A stretch of 64,000 bases of DNA from Cyathus striatus (Eukaryota; Basidiomycota; Agaricomycetes; Agaricales; Nidulariaceae). The notes below the pieces were generated by a model. That model saw only the letters and a list, made by a program, of their open reading frames with translations, was not told the DNA's origin and did no database searches. Shown one piece after another: positions 25,260 through 37,060 of the stretch (positions are counted from its first letter, which is position 1; every line of letters begins with the position of its first letter). The position numbers and the translations under genes are program-made. The stretch covers positions 1,240,001-1,304,000 of the forward strand of contig JAOVFP010000016.1 in assembly GCA_025738555.1 (NCBI GenBank). The letters are read 5' to 3'.

Positions 25260-25870
25260 ATCAGAAACAGTGGTGTCGCATCTAATAGGTTAATATAAAA
25301 TATGAGTAGTACATGCAGGTGGGCCACCAACGCACTAACTAGACCGGCATCTGAAGGCCACATAAATGCTACTAGGGACGCCTCAGGTCACGTAGGGCTC
25401 AATCACATTACAATCTTCCTGCCACTGCACCAAACAATAGCACACGAATAAGCGTTTGTAATTGCAGCATCCAATCTGACTCATGAAATACCGAATAACT
25501 AGAGATTCCATTTTATTTGAGTGGTGGCTCATGCAGGAGTTAAAACAGCATTCCAAAGGGAGAAGGAGTGATCTTGTAGGAATCACAGAGAGATTTGATG
25601 CTTGTTGACTAGCCTTGAAGTGTATGGGAATACCCATGCCACTTCGTGAGCTTCGCCAAAATGCATACAAAATATCTTGAAATAAGTGAGCTAGCTAGTG
25701 TACATCACTTTCCAATGTGCTTGTATATATTTATTAATGGCCTCCAGACATAGCTGCCAAACAAACAGGTCACGAGCGTCGTTTCCTCGATGGAAACCGC
25801 TTTGTTTGTCCACTGCTTCACATTGTGTATATTTGTTAATGGTCATTTCCATTGCTTGCCATCGGCTTCA
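25260..25870. repeat. upstream segment, inverted copy of 55240-56190
   Basis: On the opposite strand the same series of words appears at 55240-56190: GGCCACCAA near 25320 and 56115, the AAGCGTTTGTAATTGCAGCA stretch (25450 and 55970), TGGAATGCTGTTTTAACTCC in reverse, and the GTGTATGGGAATACCCATGC stretch (25622 and 55463). It ends near hairpin H3. Relative to the neighbouring genes it lies upstream in both places. Confidence 0.8.
25768..25800. repeat. hairpin palindrome H3 (right arm incomplete)
   Basis: GGTCACGAGCGTCGTTTCC, loop TCGAT, then GGAAACCGC; the right arm then departs from the family sequence, so this copy has lost its symmetry. Same family as H1, H2 and H4-H6. Confidence 0.75.
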
Positions 25871-25949
25871 CCTTGAAACAACGATCTTGAAAATTTTGAC
25901 TGCTGACGCGAAATGCTCAAACTCTGCACTCAACCTTCCTCACTGTCGT

Positions 25950-25963
25950 TTGGGTATTCCCAA
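25950..25963 (+). promoter_or_regulatory. palindromic upstream motif of the 26-kb gene
   Basis: TTGGGTATTCCCAA followed by CTTCAGT, 26 nt before an ATG at 25989 (MANIQSPFNLDHPLSLS). Identical in core and flank to the motifs before both JmjC copies. Confidence 0.5.
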
Positions 25964-26206
25964 CTTCAGTTGCCCCTCTTTCTTCACTATGGCTAACATT
26001 CAGTCACCATTCAATTTGGATCATCCACTTAGCCTGTCTGCCCCATACGTTGCTCTTAGTATTGAATCCCTTGTATCCTAATCTCTTGCTACTGCAGAAT
26101 CATGAAATGAAATGGTGGTGTTCAGATCATCAATGGAGACATATACTACTCTCCAAATACTACTAGAAGCATCGAGCTTCCCCTCAGACAAGACACCGAC
26201 ATTTGA

Positions 26207-28928
26207 ACAATATTGCAAATGGGTGAAACATCTGCTGTCTTCCAACCTCACTCGTATAGTGGCCGAGGGGACTGGACGTGTTTCATTTCAATTAACACTG
26301 ACTATTCTAGTTATTTCTTGTGGTGTTTACATGATAGCTCTATCAAGTTCTGCTACAGCAGTCCAGGAAGCTTCAATGGGATTGGATATCATATGGATAT
26401 TGATCTAATTGTACAATGGGAAGTGCTACATATGCATCTTCGAGATGAAATCTCTGAGCTGCAAAAGCACTATAGCCACTTCATAGACTGTCCATTCCCT
26501 TCTATTGTTGGCTGCTATGATAAATGTTCGACAAACCTGAAAAATGCCATTTTTGCCACTAGGTCATTGAGAAATATTTTCTCTGTTTGGATAGGGGCTT
26601 TCTCCTATATGATCGCTTTTTCAGAAACAGAAGATTACAAGAAAGGCAATGCCAACTTTCTTAGCAATTGGTGTTCAGTGCTCATGAAGACTGGCCACTT
26701 CTCTCAGCACAACATTGATATGCTAAGATGGAGTGCAGTCTACTCTTTTTCCACCTCCACTCCAAGGGTTGGCATATACTTCGACTTTAATCACAAGAAA
26801 TATACTGAAATGGATGTTGAGTGGTTTTGTCGATTCAGGGTGCCTGTATGGTATAGATGGGGATCAGTAGAGCGATCAAACCCCGATCTAGTGGGCCTGG
26901 CACCTCTTCCCCACCAACTTCAAGAAGCTGAAACTTATCTTTTCAAATATCCAAGCTCCCCAAAGACAAATGAATATATAGGGCTTCAAATGAAAAGAGC
27001 ATCACAGGAACGACCACGTCAAAAATTTGATATATCTCCTAGGGAATTCATTTCGAGACGTGAAGCAGCTGATATGGAGTTTATTAAAACAGAATCACCT
27101 GTGGAGAGGCAAAGGCGTTTAAGCCGGCAGTGTCAAAAGCCTACAGTATCAGCCCGAGTCTTTGTCTGGGTAATGATGGATGACGGATCAGTACTTTGGT
27201 GGAGAGAGGAAGTATTCAGAGCAGAGAGAGAAGACACTCTGTATGACTATGGAGATTTCGCAACCATCTACAATCCCCGAAGGAATGAATGGGATTGTGC
27301 AGAAGAGTTTGGTATGCTTAGGGATGATGCAGAGACCTTCTTTGATTTTGGCAACAATCAATCTGAAGCATCTAAAGCACAGGCTGTACGAGCTAGAGGT
27401 TCCATGATACCTCTCATAAATATCGATGACTCAACTGAAGTTGCTGTTCAACCCACTTGTCCATCTATTGACTCTAATGAACCGGCTGCTAAACGTTTAT
27501 GTCTACAACCATTGGAATCATCCTCAATACCAGAAGATGTTCCACCTCCCACACTCCCGATAACACAGGATGTTCTTACATCCACAAATCCAGAAGTTCT
27601 TCCATCCCCAGAAATCATCTCATCTACATCCATCAACGTGCATTTCCACGATCTAAACGATCTCGTTCTCCAACCTTTTCCAACCCACTAATGCAGGTAC
27701 CTGGAGTACAACTTTCCTCATTAGACAAAGAAATTCTTTATCTGCTCTATCTGCACTTTGGCTACACAGTTCCTTCTTCAGCTTACCTCGCTTCCTGCAA
27801 GGGCGAGGAAAAAAATAGACACCTCTTCCTAAGAGCCTTAGGTATGCTAGACACTAAAGAAGAATCTGCGAATAGCCCAATCATTGCCATCTGCATGGAC
27901 TTTTTGGCAAAACTGCAAGGGGGAGATTCAAAGGGCAGTCTTCCTTCTATCCCTGGCTATGACTTGGCTCCCTCCTCCCAGTCAGTTTCTAGTACTTCAA
28001 GGTTCTCTAGCCTGAGATTCTTAACGTACAACAATAAGGAAACCAAAGCGACTAGACCTTTGTATGTCTTGGATTTGGGGGCAGAAGCTACAATGCGTTG
28101 GAAGATAGGAGTATCCACAGCTAGGGATGCATTAATGTTATGCTGGCTTCCAGCAAATATGTCAGATGTTCAAATTGCTGAGTACTTGGTAGAAAGAGGT
28201 ATTCAGTTTCAAACAATATGCTCCAGATCAATTTGTGAAAAAGCCCCAAGGCGAGCTCATATGACTTACACAATTCCTATCCAGCCACCTGGATATATAT
28301 TTAGTTTAGGGGATTACAATGTGTACACTGCCCAAAGAAATGAACTTCTTCTCCAACCTCGATCCAGGGCAGCTTTATTGAGGGGAGGTTATCTTTGGCA
28401 ATTAGCTGTTAACATTGTAACTGTACAGCAAGTTCTGGATGGCCCAACAGGTATCTATGACGATGAAAAGAGAATGTTTATTGCTAGAGATCCTGCAAGC
28501 AATGAGGAGTACATTGATGATGATCTTTCTTGCGATGAATTAGACATGCTGTTGGGGGCATATTTCTGTCATAACAGTAATAATTTTTTCACAGTATTTG
28601 TACACCTGCTGATCTGTAGGCAGGGAATTCGCTCACTCCAAATGGACGATACTCTTGGTTCCCATCTGTCCACGTATTTGAAACTTCACCTGAAAACTAT
28701 GGTCGATGGACAGACTACTGGGAAAATAACTTCGTTCGTCTCATTAAAGACCTTAATAACCCATCAGTAAAAGACGAACGTGGTGTTCCTATAAGAGTGG
28801 GAACCTGGAAGTCAAGAATGAATGGCTCACATGCAACTCGAAAGCTGTTTGCTTCTGTAGAGGGACAGTGTGAAAAGTTTCTTGAAGACAATCATCCTAG
28901 CTTTTGTAAATACCAGTCTATGATTTAG
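26207..28928 (+). CDS. conserved mushroom protein of unknown function, well preserved
   Basis: I recognise a family expanded in Agaricomycetes but without known function. Exons are 26207-27637, 27697-28576 and 28624-28928. Intron 1 (27638-27696, GTGCAT...ATGCAG, 59 nt) is phase 0, joining TSTSIN to VPGVQLSS. Intron 2 (28577-28623, GTAATA...GGCAG, 47 nt) is phase 1, joining FCHNR to NSLTPNGRY. The frame then runs to TAG at 28926-28928. Family hallmarks are the GRGDW start, RNIFSVWIGAFSY, the VPVWYRWG segment, RAALLRGGYLWQLAVNIV, the YDDEKRMF...DDDLSCDELDMLLG segment and a final WKSRMNGSHATRKLF. Total at least 870 residues without stops, so probably functional. A first exon from an ATG at 25989 is likely, with a short intron before about 26097, but I could not fix the join. 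A putative linker (about 27400-27640) is rich in proline and serine. Confidence 0.75.
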
Positions 28929-29700
28929 TAGTACAACCAAACATGTATTAACCCATAAGGGTTCATGGACATAAAAATTTATGGGCTGTAATGGCCTATG
29001 GGTTGCTGCGACAATAAGGAAGATTACATCACTATTTGAGTGCCCATGCATTGTTCTTGTTCTGATAGATAAAATGATATGTAAGGTTCACTCTTACAAG
29101 TTTCAGGTGTGTTAAGGTCAGATGGCCGATGTAGTAGTTTGGATGCACCCACAACTCGCTGAGCTTATAACTGACATAAACAAGATGTTGAAGGTAAAAA
29201 TAATATTTAAAATCATTTTACTATCTGGTTGCCTTAAAAATGCTGTCACGTTACTGTAAATCTTGTTCTTTAAGAAGTTGGAGACCTGCTCAGTAATGTC
29301 TAAGCATTTCTGCATGACTGCTAATACAGACTTTTAACATCACATTCTCCCTCTTCAAAGTAGTAGATGAAGGTTCAAGCTCAAAAGAAATTAAACGAAA
29401 CGATTCTGAGAGCTCATCACCTATTTATACAATTGTATTAGCTATGTTTACCATTGCAATAAATCCACATTGTACCTTCATTGAAAAACCTGTCTACAAA
29501 ACTGTCAGCATCTGAGGCTCTAATACTCTGTTCCTGACCAATTCCAAATGCCTGGTAAAACACGCTAGTATTGAGGTGCACCAATGCCATACAACCCACT
29601 GACGAGATTAAATGCTTATTAATGTTAACATGGGCCAGGTGAAGCTCAGCTCCAAAGTATCTAACTAATTCTTGGTTGTGGTATTGAAGTTAGACTATCG
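28929..29700. other. no complete gene; one coding-like exon on the minus strand
   Basis: At about 29480-29690 the minus strand reads YFGAELHLAHVNINKHLISS and continues coherently to FVDRFFNEG before a GTACAATG donor; a second block (about 29345-29420) reads DELSESFRLISFELEPSSTT. This could be a 3' extension of the gene at 29702-31705 or a separate small gene, but the frames do not join cleanly. Confidence 0.35.
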
Positions 29701-29701
29701 A

Positions 29702-31705
29702 CTAGTTTACCTCTCTCTCACTTTGACTCCCCAATGTGAAGAAGAACAACTGGATTTCTACATATCTGACAGAATTCACAGACACAAAGTTACCCTCGGC
29801 ACTCTGTAATTCCATGTTGTCTTCATTGCTCATCTCGGTTTCTGGAGGATCTTCATTACTTGAATACTCTTCATAGTTGTTCTCCCCATTGCTGGTCATA
29901 TCAGCACATTCAAAAGCGTAAGCCTGTTCAGTCCATTCTCCAACATCTATAGGATTGAATGAGCCGGTTATGCTCTGCCTTCCTGCATCTTGTTCCACAA
30001 ATCTACATCCATATGCAGGTGTTAGCATAAATAGAGAGAAAGGAAAAAATGGTAGCATACGAAACTCTGCCATGGACGAAGTGTTTGTCTTCCTCCTTTT
30101 GCATGCATTTCTCATCTTCATCTATAGGCTCAGGGCATTCCTAAGTATAGCTTGTCATGACCAGGAATAGAAAAGAATAGAAACAAAAACCAAACCCCAC
30201 AACAATCTTCCATGCATCATTGCACAGTTCCAAAGAATGCAAGATGATGATGCAACCTCCTATCATTATTCTTTGGATTACGCTCTGCTATAAGGGCTCT
30301 CAGGACGAACTGTCAAGTACACATAGAAAAGTAAAACGGACAATTCATCCTCAAATCGATAGAATGAACAAGATTATTCACGCTCCTTGCATTCCACTGA
30401 GGACTATAAGGGATTCGTAAATTCGTAACCTCATAATTATTCATCAACAGCTCCAACTCAGATGTCAACTTGCTCTCTACTACTGAATTCTGTTTGCCAT
30501 GAAGACTGTTATGTGCTTGGAGTTTTTCAAGGACTAATAGGCGTGCGAGGCCATAAATTTTTGAAATGGGCCTTTCGAATATCTATCAATACGTCATAAG
30601 TTTTAAAGATATGGAAAGAGAAAGAGAAGGATACAGACGGTCACATTAACCTTATCCCTCTGCAAAGTGGGCGCGTATACCTCAAATCCTCTTGTAGCAT
30701 ATTTTGCCAGACAGAGTTCATAGGATGGTGAACGACGTGTCATGTCTATCGTGTTGCACTGCCACATCTGGGCTATGATTGACTGTGGAGATGCAAAGAC
30801 ACGCTCTCCTGGGAATTGTGAATTAGATTGGTAAAAGGAGAATAATGGACCAACCATTGTATGCCCAGCAAGCGGCATCAACATCAAACCCTGCAAGGAT
30901 TTCCGCCGGGGAGTTATAGAGTCTTAAAACAATTTGTATGGGGCGGTAGGGGAATTGGGTTACTACATGTCAGGTTAGGGAAGAAGGTAATGGTAAAGGA
31001 ACGTACAATGAATGGTAATCATGTGTTTGGTCCTTACACACGTAACGCCCTGGAGAACAGAGTCCTTAACAGATTCAAAAATTTGGACTATTTTCTTCTC
31101 AGCCTGCACTACTATCAGTAGATCTTCAAACTCAGCACACAAAAACAGAAACTCACCTGCTCCTTGTCCAGTCCCCACAAAAACAGATCTACATCTGATG
31201 TTGAATACTTTGAATAGTGATACCACTCCCTCACAGCCCGCCTACTCCCACCCTTCGTAACCTCCTCTGACAATGGCGTTACACATGCCTGAATACTTCC
31301 CCCACATGCAATAACATTATTCCAGTCAAGCAACTGGGACAGACTTCCCTCCGTAAAACAGGTCCAGTTTCTTTCAAATTCTTCCAGGGAGTCTACTATA
31401 TATGTGTCTCCCTCTGCCCTCCGGTTCTCCTGGGAAAGAGGAAAAATGTGGTATGTGCTGAGATCGTCTTCAGAGATGTTATGAGGTCTCGTTTTGCGAA
31501 TACAAGAAGGGGCTTCAAAGACATCTATAAGGCCCACATAGGGGTTTGAAAGGTGAGGGCTGCACTTGTCAGCGGCCCAAAGACAACGAAGGGAGGCTTC
31601 GTCTTCAACGGAAGGTTTTAGTACTGCATCTAAGCATACTGGCCCTGATGGCAATGATATGAGGTGGGCTATAAAAGCTGCTGCTTCAGGAGTTTGGATA
31701 GCCAT
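29702..31705 (-). pseudogene. conserved fungal protein with nucleotidyltransferase-like GGS...DVD motif; one in-frame TGA
   Basis: A family conserved in mushrooms and often annotated only by association with ankyrin repeats. Start at 31705 (MAIQTPEAAAF). Introns by eye: 31104-31156, 30963-31006, 30809-30854, 30583-30650, and less surely one near 30288-30320 plus two before 29702-30050. After splicing the protein reads YVGLIDVFEAP, LSQLLDWNNVIACGGSIQAC, STSDVDLFLWGLDKEQ, RPIQIVLRLYNSPAEILAGF, CNTIDMTRRSPSYEL, IFERPISKIYGLARLLVLEK and GRQSITGSFNPIDVGEW. The GGS then D-x-D spacing matches the active-site pattern of the polymerase-beta-type nucleotidyltransferase superfamily; that assignment is my inference. 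A TGA at 30217-30219 interrupts the conserved FFGT...CMEDCC block, while the rest is intact. So it is a recent pseudogene, or a sequencing error. Confidence 0.7.
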
Positions 31706-31849
31706 GTTGGATAAGGATGAAATTGAACGTCGCGCCGTTTGCGCTGGAATATTTATATATAGCTCTGTATCATAGACTTTGAGCCACAGCCAACAAAGGA
31801 TCAGTTGAGAATAAAGAAAGATGTGTAACACACTGACCTTTCTCTTTAT

Positions 31850-32190
31850 GCACAAAGGAGCCTCTTCAGACTTATTCCAAGCATCCAAGTCGCAAATCTG
31901 GACTTTCGATGGTTCTCGAGACCAGACAGCACTAATACAAAGAATTGAATGTCATTGAATGAATGTTGAGTCCACCGCATGGGAACAAGAAGCGAAGACA
32001 GGAGCACCCATACGATGCCGTAGCCTCCAATGCGAGGTACCAAGAACATGAGAGGTGGGACATGAGTACTTGAGCACCTATAAACAGAAGGTCAGTGTGT
32101 CTCCGTACTAGCCCTCCATTGAGTGAAATGATAGTTCAGATATGAACGTTAAGATCTGAGACCCGAAACCCAGTGAGTATTGAATATTTA
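31850..32190 (-). repeat. dispersed repeat R1 (inverted copy)
   Basis: On the minus strand it reads GTACCTCGCATTGGAGGCTA and CTGTCTTCGCTTCTTG, matching plus-strand sequence at 43195-43260 and 59775-60170. It is not coding as far as I can see. Confidence 0.65.
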
Positions 32191-32370
32191 GCACTGAGCA
32201 CTTGACTCTCGTCGTCTGCTACTCCAACCCCAAATATGATTGGCACGTGGCAAAATTCCGAGCCCTTTTAAGATCTTCTCTTTTGTAAGTGCTTAGATGT
32301 ATAATATTTTGTCTGGTATGACAGGATCTAACTGTGGGGATCTATGAATAATAATGTAGTTGTATATTTT

Positions 32371-32450
32371 GTTAGCAAGTTGGTGAAATAGTTGAGCGCG
32401 GCTTTCAAATGAAGTCATTTGTTAGCTGGGTTCGATTCCTGCCACTGACA
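32371..32450 (+). other. tRNA-like sequence, degenerate (possible tRNA-derived SINE head)
   Basis: It contains a perfect B-box-like GGGTTCGATTCC (32428-32439), an A-box-like segment TAGTTGAGCGC (32390-32400), a potential 5-bp anticodon stem (GGCTT/AAGTC) and five of seven acceptor pairs between GTTAGCA and CACTGAC. The anticodon loop lacks the usual T33 and the T-stem is imperfect. A T-run of Pol III type follows (32469-32473). Not a functional tRNA by my reading. Confidence 0.35.
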
Positions 32451-32721
32451 TATGCAACTTTCCCTCTTTTTATTAAAATTCTGATTTGCTATCTTCCCAC
32501 ATAGCTGAAGCACATGGCACAGTGTGCATGCAGACAGGCTGAGAAATTGGTAGAGACAGGCATGCATGCATAAATGTAGCTACAACAAACAGGCATATGT
32601 ATATGTAAACGCAAGAGGTGGGGGGAAAGTTACTAGAAGGGTTACTTGAAGGTACATAGGGCTGGATTTCTGGAAAGACTTCATGCGCTGAGGTGGCAGA
32701 AGCTGAGGTATGAACAACTAA

Positions 32722-35700
32722 TCATTTATCGAGAGGAAGAATATGAATACAACTTTTTGATATAGCTAAAATGGTTATCACAGTCAGAGCAAAGTGACAG
32801 ATAATGTCATCCATTGGAATGATAACCTCTGATTTTGATAGTGAGTTATAGCAAAGCATGCCAGCCTTATGAAATTTAGAATAGTAGTTGTGACTTTCAT
32901 CATCATTGTTTAGCTGGCCATATCTCTTGACTATAACAAAAGTTTGAGTAATTCTTTCTGCTGACTCTCTTGTTGATTGCCGGGTATGTGAAAAAATCAA
33001 CTGGATGACACCTGCATCTGTTGTGTCTGAACTGGTTCAAAAGATTATGTTGCCATTATTACTACCCTGGTTTCCTGCTTCAAAAACCTGTCCTAAACGA
33101 TTGATTTGTTTGTGGATAAAGGCCAATCTGGAAATGTGACGGGATTGTCTATTGGACTCCAGCCACTGCATAAGCATATGATAGAAGTCATCAGATAGCT
33201 CCTTCATATCCCTTTTTTCCCATGTAATTTGGTTGCCCACAAAGTTGAAATATTCATCGAAGGCTAATGTGTCTCTTATCAGTGACCCTCTTATATCAGA
33301 TTCGAAACGGCATTTGAATGCCTTCATCACTGGGAGCATTTCGTCTGATAAACTGATCCCATGAAAGAGAGCCTGTAGATGCTGGCCCTTGCAAAACTTG
33401 TTGAATTTTGTTTTTTCCAGTTCTCCTATAATCCATGAGATCATAGCACTGAACATGCAAAAGAAAATACAGTACAAACCAAATTTCCTATTTGTTGGGA
33501 TTTGCTGTATAAGGTAGTTAAACCTTTCAAAGGGAAAGCAACGCCATGAGTGGCAAGGTCCAAATCGTTGGAGATGATTTCCAAAGTGGAGAGCAAAATG
33601 CTGGTATGGAGTAATAGTGGTGCCTGGGTACAATTCCAATAATGTGGTTAAATATTTGTGCATATGAGATTGATATAAGATGTTGCTTTCAATCAATACT
33701 GAGTGGCTAGTTGCAATCTTAACAGCTGTGACCAACTCCATGAAGTTATTCAGCATACGGTGTTCTCTACTGTCAGAATCCATGGGACCCCATAGCCAGA
33801 TCAAAGTAACAGGTAGATTTACAAAACAGAATGCTCTCCATTGATCTGCAGAAAATTTACTGGAGGAAGCTTCACCAGGTCGGGCTGGCCCTTTTGAAAA
33901 CCAACCAGGCAAACATGTTTTTGCCATGTCGTTTTGAATTTCTTTCAACATATTCTTACCCAACACCCTTGTATACTTAGGGCTTTTCTTCTGGATTACT
34001 TTATGGAATTCATCTGTAATGCCCTCCTTCCTTCTCTAAGAAGGTGTACATTTCATAAAGTTGGCATTTAGATAGACTTAGCACTTACTGCTTCATGTAT
34101 GCTAACTTGAAGTTCAGAAACATTTTTTCCTTCTTGTGGAATGTGGGAAAGCCTTATTGCACAGATTGTGACTAGGGCTGCCTTCTTCAGTTTGTCTATA
34201 GCTGATTTAGTAGCAGTTTCAAATAATTGATGCGCTTCATCTTGTTGCTGGACTGTAAGTATATCTGTTGAATGCCCAAATATCTTCCCAGACTCCACTT
34301 CTTGGTTCTTGTCACTATCTTCATGAAGAAGCATGGAGCCTTCTGTATCGAACCAGCCATGTTGTATGCGCTGCAGGAAATAAAGATAAACATTGAGCTG
34401 TTTCCATTGATACATCACTTACATAGTTAACAAGTTGCTGATACAAGCCATTCTTTTTCTTCACCCCCCACCGTAGATGAAGGTCATGACATAGTTGTTG
34501 TAAAACATTGGCTTTAAGACTTTTTAGCTTCGTGTCTGTACCTGTCCGAAGAACTTTATGTGCTGAAACCATTTCATCCTCAGCTGGCTGGTCTTTAATA
34601 GGATCAAACGAGATACCAGGCCTATCTTCAAACTTAATATCCATCCCCCATATTTCCCGAACATGGCGAGAAAATAGCCTTAGGTAGAACCCATGCATTG
34701 AGTCAAAAACCACAAACTGGGTTGGGTTCCAGTAGGGTAAACGAAGTAACTCAGACCAGTGAATGTGATATTTATCAAAGAGAATGTTACATTCTTTCTC
34801 AGATTGGGCATTATTCCACATATTGGCAACATTCCTGTGATGGTCCTCAGACCTGCATTTCCATGTGCTAGGATCCAGATTGTCGATATCATTGATGAGG
34901 ATGTGACACTCAGAACAAAATTCAGCTGCAGAATGAGCTCCAAATCCAGAAACTTGTCTTGCCACTGGGAGATCACAAATTAGAGGTATTAATGCACACT
35001 GAACTAATCGACCAGATGGATACTTGGATGTTTTGGAAAGATAAATGCCTGGTTGCCATGATACCAGAAGGTCATCAACTAGCAGGTTCAGGAAATGATT
35101 GATTTCATGAGTGGATGGCTTGTGAGGTCTGGGAATAATGCCAACAAGATATATATTCTCTGGTTTGTACCGGATAGATGGAGGCAGATTAAAGCAGACC
35201 ATGTATAATGCAGTAATGGAAGCATTCTGTTTCCCCTCTTTCATACCCCAAGGATTGAAACCATCACAATTGAGACCAAATAGTAATCGCCCTTGGCTGC
35301 TTTCTTCTTTCTCCATGAATAGTTTCCCATCAGGCCCATGGAACTTTTTAAACTCGGATCCATCCCAAATGTCATGTAGTGTGTCATCATCGCCACTAAA
35401 AGGATCCTGGTCAAGATAACTTTCTATCTCTGGCCTAGAATAAAGACTTCCAACCCATTCCTTAAAATCTTGGTAAACGAACTCTCTGATCGGTCCCTTG
35501 TGAGATTGTAAAGAAGCACCACATACACTACTGGTTGGGGTAGACTGGTAAGAGCACTTTTCTGGGTAGGAGGGAGTCGATCCAGATTCCAACTTATAAG
35601 TGCAGAAACAGACAGGACAGCAGACAAATGTTCAAGTCACAGGTTCAACAACAAAAGCTTTTTCTACTGTTCAAACATCAGCTGGTATACCAGATATTAT

Positions 35701-36784
35701 GGCAGCTTTGTCAAACTTTGTGGAATCAACCAAGGCAGCAGATACAATTGCCTTCAGAAGTGCAAGGGTGAAATCTGCATCATCCATAGACATGTGTAAG
35801 AGAAGGTATAAAGCCATAGTTAACAGGTAGCAGAGATATATGATTGGTTCCATCGACTTCAAGGCAGACGACAAAAATTTACCTTAGAAAAGATTAGCTT
35901 GAATGTTTATGTAGAACACATCATTGTAAACATACTGGTATCAACAATATGCCCCACTTCGCCAGAAATCACTATCCTTATCCTTTGTTGTTCCCACTCA
36001 TCCTTCTTTATCTGTAAAATAGCCTGATTCTCTCGCTGAAAATAAGTAAGTAGCCTTCTTGAAGTTTGCCTTGCGGCCAAAGAAACATCTTGCAGAGCAT
36101 TCAATAGTATATCATTTATTTCAAGAATAGATCTGGAGATAAAGTTTTGATATTGAGATACAACCAAGTTGCACTGTGATTTTGGATTAAGATCAAAGGA
36201 TGAAGAGTTGCTTATGTCGGAGATGTGCATGCTGTCCTTCGTAGGAGGTGTTATAAAAATGAGGGAGCTCTCCTCCACTGCATTCAATATCTTTTCTGTC
36301 AATATGAACTGACTTTGAGTTTCAATATCTTTAACCCTCGAATCGTATAGGGCTTTTCATTTATTGTCTCTTTTAAGAGGCTTGCGACCTAAACTTCAGG
36401 GAAGTGTGCTCAACGATGGATATCTTGAAAGGACTGGAGATGGGGGGCTCGGGATGTGGGGTGAAGGGTTCGTCCTGTCAGGTGATGAAGAGCTTGCATT
36501 GTCTGTGCTGAGAGGAACAGAGTCATGGGCTGTCCCTTCATCTAAAATGTGCTCGTAATGAAGGGTTGCTCACTCAGAGGCCCTTTCGTTCAACATATGA
36601 CATCTATAGGTATTGAAAGCCACCTTCTGACCTGGAATAACTTTTCCGGTTGGTCCATGTAGGTATGTTTTCCTCCTACAAAGAGAACAGGATCAAAATA
36701 TATCTTCATGGTGCCTGCTAGATGACTTCTTAGGCCTCTGAGACCTTGATGTACTCTTTCGAGGTAATGGTGCCATAGGTGCAT
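32722..36784 (-). pseudogene. tnp2: CACTA (EnSpm/CMC-type) transposase, tnp2 family, inactivated
   Basis: The transposase of a CACTA-type DNA transposon as found widely in basidiomycetes. Order on the minus strand: a basic N-terminal start (near 36784), a serine/proline-rich linker (about 36390-36560), a helical region (35907-36302), a cysteine block TFVCCPVCF (about 35610-35640), then the tnp2 core. The core reads LLFGLNCDGFNPWG, LPPSIRYKPENIYLVGIIP, FLNLLVDDLLVSWQPG, CALIPLICDLPVARQVSGFG, LLRLPYWNPTQFVVFDSMHG (34600-35330); then FSADQWRAFCFVNLPVTLIW and CFPFERFNYLIQQIPTNRK (33037-33966) and the terminal VIIPMDDIICHFALTV (about 32770-32820). Two in-frame TGA codons (35671-35673 and 35632-35634) lie 13 codons apart in an otherwise open exon, where arginine is plausible. 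That makes it non-autonomous now. Confidence 0.82.
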
Positions 36785-36883
36785 GGTACTCTAAGAGGTG
36801 AGATCAGTATAGATCAATCAGTATGAATTAGATAACTGACTTTCACTTTGTTCTAACTGAATATAATCTCTGAAAGATGAAGA

Positions 36884-36896
36884 TGGGAATACCCAA
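36884..36896 (-). promoter_or_regulatory. palindromic upstream motif of the transposase gene
   Basis: TTTGGGTATTCCCATCTTC on the gene strand, about 100 nt before the likely ATG at 36784. Same 12-bp core as upstream of both JmjC copies and the 26-kb gene. Confidence 0.5.
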
Positions 36897-37015
36897 ACAA
36901 CAGCTGATCAAAGACCTATTCAAGTTACTAGAGTGAGACCTTGCTGGATGTAACACGATGGCCGACAAATTGATATTGACAATTTGCATATATTTGGTTG
37001 TGTTGTCACCAATGT

Positions 37016-37060
37016 GAGTCACGAGCATCGTTTCCATTGAGGAAACAATGCTTGTGACTC
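37016..37060. repeat. hairpin palindrome H4
   Basis: GAGTCACGAGCATCGTTTCC, loop ATTGA, then GGAAACAATGCTTGTGACTC. Near-perfect 20-bp arms, about 230 nt upstream of the transposase start. Confidence 0.88.

Larger units (their letters stand above)
32600..37000. mobile_element. CACTA-type DNA transposon body (ends not defined)
   Basis: Defined by the tnp2 gene it carries. I looked for CACTA/CACTG termini with a 3-bp target duplication on both sides and could not fix them, so the limits given are only the minimum gene span plus margins. Confidence 0.5.

Noticed and set aside
35500..35600. tRNA-like words (GGTAAGAGCAC, GTCGATCC) in the transposase region
   Set aside because: They lie inside the coding exon of the tnp2 gene and do not fold into a cloverleaf.
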